A stretch of DNA of 8,809 nucleotides, from the NCBI GenBank assembly GCA_024654345.1, contig JANLIN010000127.1, forward strand, positions 1 to 8,809. The letters run 5' to 3'. Within the stretch, counting starts at the first letter, position 1. Every line of letters begins with the position of its first letter. Made by a program: the position numbers and the translations under genes. Below are positions 4,526-8,809 of the stretch, piece after piece. The stretch comes from Candidatus Komeilibacteria bacterium (GTDB lineage: Bacteria > Patescibacteriota > Patescibacteriia > UBA1558). The notes beneath the pieces were generated by a model. That model searched no databases and was not told the DNA's origin. It was given only the letters and a program-made list of their open reading frames with translations.

Positions 4526-5200
4526 ATGAAAACCATTCACCGAATTGGCGGATTCCTTGTCGCCGGGCTACTACTTATTCTGGGGCGGAAACTGAATAAA
4601 ATAAAATCAACTTACGTCTTAGCTGAGAATGGATCTATTAATAGTCACGTGTTGCATGATATCGCGGCTGACTACTACCGCACTCGTTTTCGCAAGTGGT
4701 GGCGGCGAAATAATGGCGTGTGTTATCGTGCTTTATCCAAACACTGGCAACATCGAATATTGGCGGTCGCTGATGATGCCTCGCGTTTCATGCTTACATT
4801 GGAAACAAAACCAACGACCATTTTGACCTCTGATAATAGCGAACAGTGCTTGGCGGTGGAGATACATCGTTATTTCACCGGACATAACAAAGAAGATTTG
4901 AGATTGGTGAAAGCCGAAGTTAATCCGGAGGTGGTGCAAATCGCGACCCTCAATATGCCCGGATTAATATCCGCAGATGATAGAGTATTTATTGCTTTGC
5001 CACTCCTATCCGCTCGCGATACATTGAGCGGGCTGATAAATCTTTGCTATATTTCCGGCGCGTCCATAGTTGGTGTTTACGTCTTCGCGTCGTCGTCTCA
5101 AATGATGACACAACGAATTCGCTACGCGCTGGACCACTTTAAAACCAAGCCACCATTGCTAGTGGCGGTACAATTCAATCTAAAAAACGAAGCGGGATAA
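4526..5200 (+). CDS. Membrane-anchored, degenerate phosphoribosyltransferase-like protein
   Basis: I cannot name this 224-aa protein, but its parts can be described. Residues 7-20 (IGGFLVAGLLLILG) are a single hydrophobic segment after a short basic start and before RKLNK, so it may be a membrane anchor or an uncleaved signal. A strongly basic stretch follows (51-62). The C-terminal half resembles a type I phosphoribosyltransferase: TTILTSDNSEQCLAVEIHRYF (97-117, in place of the first substrate loop), then DDRVFIALPLLSARDTLSGL (151-170) and SGASIVGVYVF (177-187). Active members have two acidic residues and TGGT in the PRPP loop; here ALPLLSARDT stands in that place, so the enzyme is probably inactive and may bind a ligand instead. 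The fold is inferred from pattern only. It has its own promoter, SD and terminator and appears monocistronic. Confidence 0.7.
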   Translation: MKTIHRIGGFLVAGLLLILGRKLNKIKSTYVLAENGSINSHVLHDIAADYYRTRFRKWWRRNNGVCYRALSKHWQHRILAVADDASRFMLTLETKPTTILTSDNSEQCLAVEIHRYFTGHNKEDLRLVKAEVNPEVVQIATLNMPGLISADDRVFIALPLLSARDTLSGLINLCYISGASIVGVYVFASSSQMMTQRIRYALDHFKTKPPLLVAVQFNLKNEAG

Positions 5201-5215
5201 CCTCGCTTCTTTTTT
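5182..5215 (+). terminator. Rho-independent terminator overlapping the stop codon
   Basis: GAAGCGGG (5189-5196) pairs with CC(T)CGCTTC (5201-5209) with one bulged T, flanked by A6 on the left and T6 on the right. The ATAA loop contains the TAA stop of the 224-aa gene (5198-5200), the same arrangement as at 874-903. Confidence 0.85.
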
Positions 5216-5280
5216 CTGATAAGCAAAAATGACAAATACGCTCAGATATTAGTAGCTATCCAGGTAAAAACGCCATATGT

Positions 5281-5290
5281 ATGTGCACAT
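5281..5290. promoter_or_regulatory. Palindrome upstream of the MutS-like gene promoter
   Basis: ATGTGCACAT is a perfect 10-bp palindrome 12 bases before the -35 of the MutS-like gene. It lies next to the right arm of a looser inverted repeat, AGGTAA (5262-5267) with TTACCT (5290-5295). The position suits an activator or repressor site, but no regulator is identified. Confidence 0.3.
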
Positions 5291-5302
5291 TACCTAAATC
5301 TC

Positions 5303-5331
5303 TTGACAAAATTATCATCTCATGATATAAA
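5303..5331 (+). promoter_or_regulatory. Strong sigma70 promoter of the MutS-like gene
   Basis: TTGACA (5303-5308), a 17-nt spacer and TATAAA (5326-5331) match 11 of 12 consensus positions at ideal spacing, with a start near 5338. The spacer carries the inverted repeat TATCAT (5313-5318) and ATGATA (5322-5327) around CTC, overlapping the -10, so repression by a dimeric regulator is plausible. The leader is about 44 nt. Confidence 0.8.
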
Positions 5332-5370
5332 AACTAGAATTCACCTGTTATTTAACATTCAATAATAAAC

Positions 5371-5378
5371 ACGGAGGT
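5371..5378 (+). promoter_or_regulatory. Strong ribosome binding site of the MutS-like gene
   Basis: ACGGAGGT ends 3 nt before the ATG at 5382. It is nearly the full anti-SD complement and fixes this start. Confidence 0.75.
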
Positions 5379-5381
5379 AAA

Positions 5382-7520
5382 ATGAACTCGATAGATGTAA
5401 CAACTCCTATCAAGGTCACCCCTTTTGATCCGGGCAAAGCAGACGTTTGGAAGACAAAAATTGATCCAAAGGACAGGCTCGTGATAGTCAATCCAGCCGA
5501 TTTTAAGCCAGACACCTTATTGTCAAAAATAGGGCTGAATGGCAATATTTTAGGACCCTCGTTTGGTATTGCTGATGAGGTGGAAATAAAAAGCCGATTA
5601 GCACTTATGGAATTTTTTCTTCAGCAAGAAGATTTAGATGACTATGCCACAGATCTGAAATCCTTCATTAATCTTCCTTCGAACAAGGATAATTTCTACA
5701 GATTCTATAATCCAGCCTCCAGGCACAATGAATATTGGCGGAAATTGCACCATCTGTTTGCAAAGATTGATGATCAGGCACCGTCCGCACTCCAAAAGCT
5801 GAAGAAAGTATTCTCTGCCTATCTGGATTATGAAGAGAAAGAGAGAACATTTTCTCGTTATATAACTGATCGCATGGAAAATATGGGTCAGTTTGAAGGA
5901 TTTGCGCATATTGTATTTGATGGTGACAGTAGTATTACCGGTTCAGGCAGATATGAAGTAGAGGTATTTGTCGATGGTGAATTAGTATACGAATCTGAAT
6001 TTAGAAGTTTAGAAGACGCTGGGCATCGCTACCACTCTATAAAAGTGGTTGGCTATGATTCTCATCGTGGCTACTCAGCTAGTTTAGATTTCGGCTCCGC
6101 TAATTCAATGGTTGTGCACGGATACACGGTCCATTCCTATAATGTTCTAAATATTTGTCCTAAACCGTATCCTCGCTGGGTGATGCAAAAATGGAATCCT
6201 TGGGCATGGCTTTTTGGCAGAAAAGAGAGGCAAAAAATTGACGCCTTGAACAAAGAAAATATAAAGAAAGCCTATCAGCCAACAGTGATTTCACGCTTGA
6301 GCCTTAAAGCGGTAGCAGATATTATGAAAGGATTTCTGGAACACATGGGAAGTATATCTGTCAGCGCCTACAATAATTACGATGTGAAACTCTCATACAA
6401 TCTATTTAGGGGTGGCTATAGCAATTTATATTTCCATTATGGGGAGGATGGTCTGGCTATGAAAATTCTCGAATTAAACTGTTCGGCAGAAACAGATACA
6501 TTACGACTGAAATTTCAAAACTATCCTGGTTTCAGTGGTGCGGACGAGAGCATGTTTCGGTCTACAGCCAGTAGTCTGAGAAACAACATGCAAATTCATG
6601 CTTTGGCGTTGGAAAATAATGATATGATAACTAAGATTATTAAGGAGAAAGAAGATTTCTTTAATTTCTTTAGCGTTCAGGCGCCAAACATCGATGCTCG
6701 ATACAAATGGTTTGCCTTAGAGAATATCTGGCTCAGCCCGGCTTATAAAGAATTTTACGATAATTTGTTGGACCACCGGACATTTTTCCATAAGCAGGTT
6801 GCTAGTATCTCCGCCATTGTTGATATCGTCAGTAAATATAAAACTTTGGCAGAAAAAACAGGAGAGCCTATCTGTATCCCCTCAATCACGCAGAGTCATA
6901 ATATCGTTAGTTTTAGATCGGTTTTCCCTTTCCGTCTTATCGGCGAGGAAAAGGATATTCAACCGATTCGAAACTTACCACCATTAAATGGTCAGATTGT
7001 GGCCTTGACGGGTCGACATGGCGGCGGTAAGTCCACTACTGGAATTACGATTATGGACTATATCTATCTCGTCATGAGTGGATTGCCGGTCTTGGGAGAT
7101 GGTTTCACTACTAACATTAAAAAAGTGATTGGGCTAGTGGTGAATGAAGAGGGTAAGGGATCTACAGCACAAGTTCTTATCAGAAAGATAAATAATTTAG
7201 TTAAAGGGATAGGAAAAGTATCGGCTAAGGAAGCCGTGGTTTTCATCGACGAGATGGGAAAGGGGACCCAAGAAGTTGATGGCTTTGAAACCAGTATGAA
7301 AGTCTTGCAAGCTCTAAAGGATAGGGGTGTGAGCGTTATCTTTAACACTCAAATACTGGCTCTAGCGCAAAATGTTGTTACTGAACTAAATGGCCTGGCC
7401 ATGAAAGTTGACGACAGGCATGCCTATTCGATTGGTATTGGTGACGGCGGCATGAAAGATTTAGTTCGTTCCGTTGGTTTGGACAAAAGTTTGGCAAGGC
7501 TAAAAAAAATGAAGAAGTAA
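5382..7520 (+). CDS. MutS-family ATPase with a novel N-terminal half
   Basis: This 712-aa protein has a C-terminal ATPase domain of the DNA mismatch-repair MutS/MSH type. Walker A is TGRHGGGKST (residues 543-552), with the spacing of the MutS TGPNMGGKST. The trans-acting signature lies around GSTAQVLIRKI (593-603). Walker B is AVVFIDEMGKGT (618-629, Asp623 and Glu624). The usual THxxL switch reads NTQILAL, so His is replaced by Gln657. Residues about 300-500 look like the helical core and lever, ending in a counterpart of the MutS motif before the ATPase (SAIVDIVSKYKTLAE, 477-491). The first 300 residues match no MutS mismatch-binding or connector domain that I know: they include a beta-rich stretch (170-255) and a Trp-rich linker (263-280). 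There is no Smr domain and no long C-terminal dimerisation region. A housekeeping MutS is unlikely; the role is unknown but probably DNA-linked. It has its own strong promoter and terminator. Confidence 0.85.
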   Translation: MNSIDVTTPIKVTPFDPGKADVWKTKIDPKDRLVIVNPADFKPDTLLSKIGLNGNILGPSFGIADEVEIKSRLALMEFFLQQEDLDDYATDLKSFINLPSNKDNFYRFYNPASRHNEYWRKLHHLFAKIDDQAPSALQKLKKVFSAYLDYEEKERTFSRYITDRMENMGQFEGFAHIVFDGDSSITGSGRYEVEVFVDGELVYESEFRSLEDAGHRYHSIKVVGYDSHRGYSASLDFGSANSMVVHGYTVHSYNVLNICPKPYPRWVMQKWNPWAWLFGRKERQKIDALNKENIKKAYQPTVISRLSLKAVADIMKGFLEHMGSISVSAYNNYDVKLSYNLFRGGYSNLYFHYGEDGLAMKILELNCSAETDTLRLKFQNYPGFSGADESMFRSTASSLRNNMQIHALALENNDMITKIIKEKEDFFNFFSVQAPNIDARYKWFALENIWLSPAYKEFYDNLLDHRTFFHKQVASISAIVDIVSKYKTLAEKTGEPICIPSITQSHNIVSFRSVFPFRLIGEEKDIQPIRNLPPLNGQIVALTGRHGGGKSTTGITIMDYIYLVMSGLPVLGDGFTTNIKKVIGLVVNEEGKGSTAQVLIRKINNLVKGIGKVSAKEAVVFIDEMGKGTQEVDGFETSMKVLQALKDRGVSVIFNTQILALAQNVVTELNGLAMKVDDRHAYSIGIGDGGMKDLVRSVGLDKSLARLKKMKK

Positions 7521-7525
7521 TCTAA

Positions 7526-7553
7526 AAAACGACTCACAAAGGTGGGTCGTTTT
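7526..7553 (+). terminator. Rho-independent terminator after the MutS-like gene
   Basis: AAAACGACTCAC (7526-7537) pairs with GTGGGTCGTTTT (7542-7553) over 12 bp with one T:G wobble and an AAAG loop. It starts 6 nt after the stop codon, and its last T lies 5 nt before the extended -10 of the next gene, a very tight junction. Confidence 0.88.
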
Positions 7554-7557
7554 ATTA

Positions 7558-7566
7558 TGCTATACT
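7558..7566 (+). promoter_or_regulatory. Extended -10 promoter of rnhB, leaderless
   Basis: TGCTATACT (7558-7566) is an extended -10 (TG, one base, TATACT). Seven bases after its end is 7573, the A of the rnhB ATG, so the mRNA should begin at its start codon. No -35 is evident; the upstream side is occupied by the terminator hairpin. Confidence 0.6.
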
Positions 7567-7572
7567 TCAGAT

Positions 7573-8142
7573 ATGAGAACTAATAACAAATTAATTGCCG
7601 GGGTGGATGAGGTTGGCCGCGGGGCTTGGGCGGGACCGCTAGTGGCGGCGGCCGTTATTTTTCGTACTACCCCAACTGTAGTTTTAAAAGACTCTAAATT
7701 ATTATCTTTCGAACAGAGGCAACAGTTGGCGATAGAAATTAAGAAATTTTCCTGGTGGGCGGTAGGGGTGGTTTCAAATCTGGAAATAGACAAGTATGGT
7801 TTACAGCCGGCTAATATCTTGGCGGCGCGGCGGGCGATTGACAATCTGCCTTGCCGACCGACTGCCTTGCGTCTCGATATGATCCGGGGATTTACGCATC
7901 GTTTACCGTACCAGCTGATTATTGACGGAGATAATACAGACCCTCGTATCAGTGCCGCTTCCATCATTGCCAAGGACTATCGTGATCAGATGATGATTGA
8001 TTTTCATCGGCATTATAATCAGTATGATTTTCACCGTCACAAAGGCTACGGGACGGCTTGTCATCGCGAAAGGCTCAATGCTTATGGTTTGAGCGTTCTA
8101 CATAGAACCTCGTTTGCCCCCTGTGCGCAGTATAGGAGATAA
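7573..8142 (+). CDS. rnhB: Ribonuclease HII
   Basis: This enzyme cuts the RNA strand of RNA-DNA hybrids and starts removal of ribonucleotides misinserted in DNA. At 189 aa it is a compact family member. The signature GVDEVGRGAWAGPLVAAAV (residues 10-28) contains catalytic Asp12 and Glu13. LKDSKLLS (38-45) is the conserved substrate-side string. Asp102 (in RLDMIRGF, replacing the usual VDGN) and Asp120 (in DGD, followed by RISAASIIAK at 125-134 and RD at 137-138) complete the four-carboxylate site with the usual 18-residue spacing. HKGYGT (156-161) carries the conserved Tyr that recognises the RNA-DNA junction. There is no SD: the ATG is the predicted transcription start. Its neighbour on the left is the MutS-like ATPase, but a terminator separates them, so a shared job in DNA maintenance is only suggestive. 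Confidence 0.95.
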   Translation: MRTNNKLIAGVDEVGRGAWAGPLVAAAVIFRTTPTVVLKDSKLLSFEQRQQLAIEIKKFSWWAVGVVSNLEIDKYGLQPANILAARRAIDNLPCRPTALRLDMIRGFTHRLPYQLIIDGDNTDPRISAASIIAKDYRDQMMIDFHRHYNQYDFHRHKGYGTACHRERLNAYGLSVLHRTSFAPCAQYRR

Positions 8143-8187
8143 AGAGCGACAATCTACATACCGTTGATACACTTTAGGCTTAGTTCC

Positions 8188-8196
8188 TGCTATAAT
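8188..8196 (+). promoter_or_regulatory. Extended -10 promoter of the methyltransferase gene
   Basis: TGCTATAAT (8188-8196) is a perfect -10 with the TG extension. The predicted start near 8203 leaves a leader of about 21 nt, without an SD, before the ATG at 8224. TTGATA (8164-8169) looks like a -35 but lies 21 nt away, too far for normal use. Confidence 0.7.
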
Positions 8197-8223
8197 ATAT
8201 CTGTAATCATTATCTACAACAGC

Positions 8224-8778
8224 ATGAACGAATCACTTCCCGGCGGTAATCAAGTGCTTGATCCGGAGCAGATTCTGGTAAATGAACTGGGGCTCGATGA
8301 GAAAGCCCGAGTGGCTGATTTGGGTTGTGGAACAATGGCCTATTTCACTATCGCGGCCGCCAAAATTGTCAGCGGTGATGGTCAAGTGTATGCTGTTGAT
8401 GTGCAAAAAGAAGTGTTATCAGCGGTAGCGGCGCATGCTAAATTTTTACAGCTCAGCAATATCCGGACGGTCTGGAGCAATCTGGAAATAGTCGGCGCCA
8501 CCAAGATCGATTCAGCCGTTGATTTTTGTTTGCTAGTAACCTGCCTTTTTCAAAATACGGAGCGTTTGCAAGTTATGAAAGAAACTGCTAGACTGCTGAA
8601 AGATTCCGGACGATTACTCGTTGTAGAATGGCAGCCGCGAGCGACGGCGTTGGGACCGGAGCCGGCTAAAAGAGTAACACCGGAAGAAGTAAAAAAGCTA
8701 GCGGTACAGACGGGGTTGAAATTGATTAAGGAATTTTCAGCCAGTCAATATCATTACGGTTTAATTTTTGAAAAATAA
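8224..8778 (+). CDS. Class I SAM-dependent methyltransferase
   Basis: This 184-aa protein has the Rossmann fold of class I methyltransferases. Motif I, VADLGCGTMAYFT (residues 30-42), binds S-adenosylmethionine, and the acidic end of the second strand is VYAVDV (55-60, Asp59). Later strands are VDFCLLVTCLF (99-109) and GRLLVVEWQP (129-138). The opening GGNQVLDPEQILVNELGL resembles the lead-in seen in small UbiE- or ArsM-like methyltransferases, but no substrate-specific motif is visible, so the substrate is unknown. I place the start at ATG 8224: it is the first ATG in frame and lies 28 nt after the -10 box, whereas a longer reading frame from TTG 8164 would run back through the promoter itself. 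The next gene begins within its stop codon (TAATG), indicating translational coupling. Confidence 0.87.
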   Translation: MNESLPGGNQVLDPEQILVNELGLDEKARVADLGCGTMAYFTIAAAKIVSGDGQVYAVDVQKEVLSAVAAHAKFLQLSNIRTVWSNLEIVGATKIDSAVDFCLLVTCLFQNTERLQVMKETARLLKDSGRLLVVEWQPRATALGPEPAKRVTPEEVKKLAVQTGLKLIKEFSASQYHYGLIFEK

Positions 8779-8809
8779 TGTCAAATTGGTTACAGCTGGA
8801 ATATCTTTT
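8778..8809 (+). CDS. Start of a coupled downstream gene, cut by the window edge
   Basis: An ATG at 8778 shares its A with the TAA stop of the methyltransferase. It opens a frame that reads MSNWLQLEYL and runs off the end. The one-base stop-start overlap is typical of operon partners. Ten residues are too few to name a family. Confidence 0.5.
   Translation, partial: MSNWLQLEYL

Noticed and set aside
4640..4655. Second parS site around CACGTG in the 224-aa gene
   Set aside because: Only the central CACGTG matches. Most flanking positions of the consensus do not, and it lies inside a coding region.
4629..4826. Plus-strand frame of 65 aa in another frame inside the 224-aa gene, as a possible frameshifted half
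   Set aside because: The 224-aa frame is continuous with a good SD and terminator, and its second half keeps a coherent fold pattern, so no frameshift is needed.
8164..8223. Extension of the methyltransferase upstream to TTG 8164
   Set aside because: The extension would be coded across the TGCTATAAT promoter and adds residues without any family resemblance.

Overview
The window looks like a piece of a small-genome bacterial chromosome, most consistent with a Candidate Phyla Radiation (Patescibacteria) member. That placement is an inference: short genes, dense hairpin-type intergenic repeats, several genes with little or no leader, and proteins resembling known families only at their motifs. 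All recognisable genes are on the + strand. Nine genes end in TAA (7) or TAG (2), none in TGA, and none needs TGA as a sense codon, so the TGA-as-Gly code of Gracilibacteria/SR1 is unlikely.

Layout. 1-418: non-coding, with hairpin-rich repeats, then a promoter-like -10 and a 24-bp palindrome that matches the bacterial centromere site parS at all but one defined position. 419-886: an unrecognised 155-aa protein with its own Shine-Dalgarno (SD) and terminator. 887-1574: about 690 bases without a protein gene, holding a near-consensus promoter, a structured repeat-rich stretch, tRNA-Ala(GGC), a second copy of the repeat seen at 137-236, a terminator and promoters for the next gene. 1611-4423: a redox and metabolic cluster of a CsoR/CstR-family repressor, a thioredoxin reductase with an altered NADPH-binding motif, thioredoxin and glutamate dehydrogenase, closed by a terminator. 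4526-5200: a protein with an N-terminal hydrophobic segment and what looks like a degenerate phosphoribosyltransferase fold. 5382-7520: a MutS-family ATPase with a long unfamiliar N-terminal half and no mismatch-recognition domain. 7573-8142: ribonuclease HII. 8224-8778: a class I SAM-dependent methyltransferase, overlapped at its stop by the start of a gene that runs off the window.

How the genes fit together. The repressor, reductase and thioredoxin make a plausible thiol/persulfide-responsive unit: the repressor has two Cys, lacks the copper-ligand His of CsoR, and faces a C-tract/G-tract operator set inside a perfect-consensus promoter. The three proteins of unknown or unusual type (419, 4526, 5382) share a strong CGGAGG SD and individual terminators, whereas the conserved genes have no visible SD and two of them (1611, 7573) have their ATG at or next to the predicted transcription start. 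The most novel items are the MutS-like ATPase, the degenerate phosphoribosyltransferase-like protein and the parS-like site.
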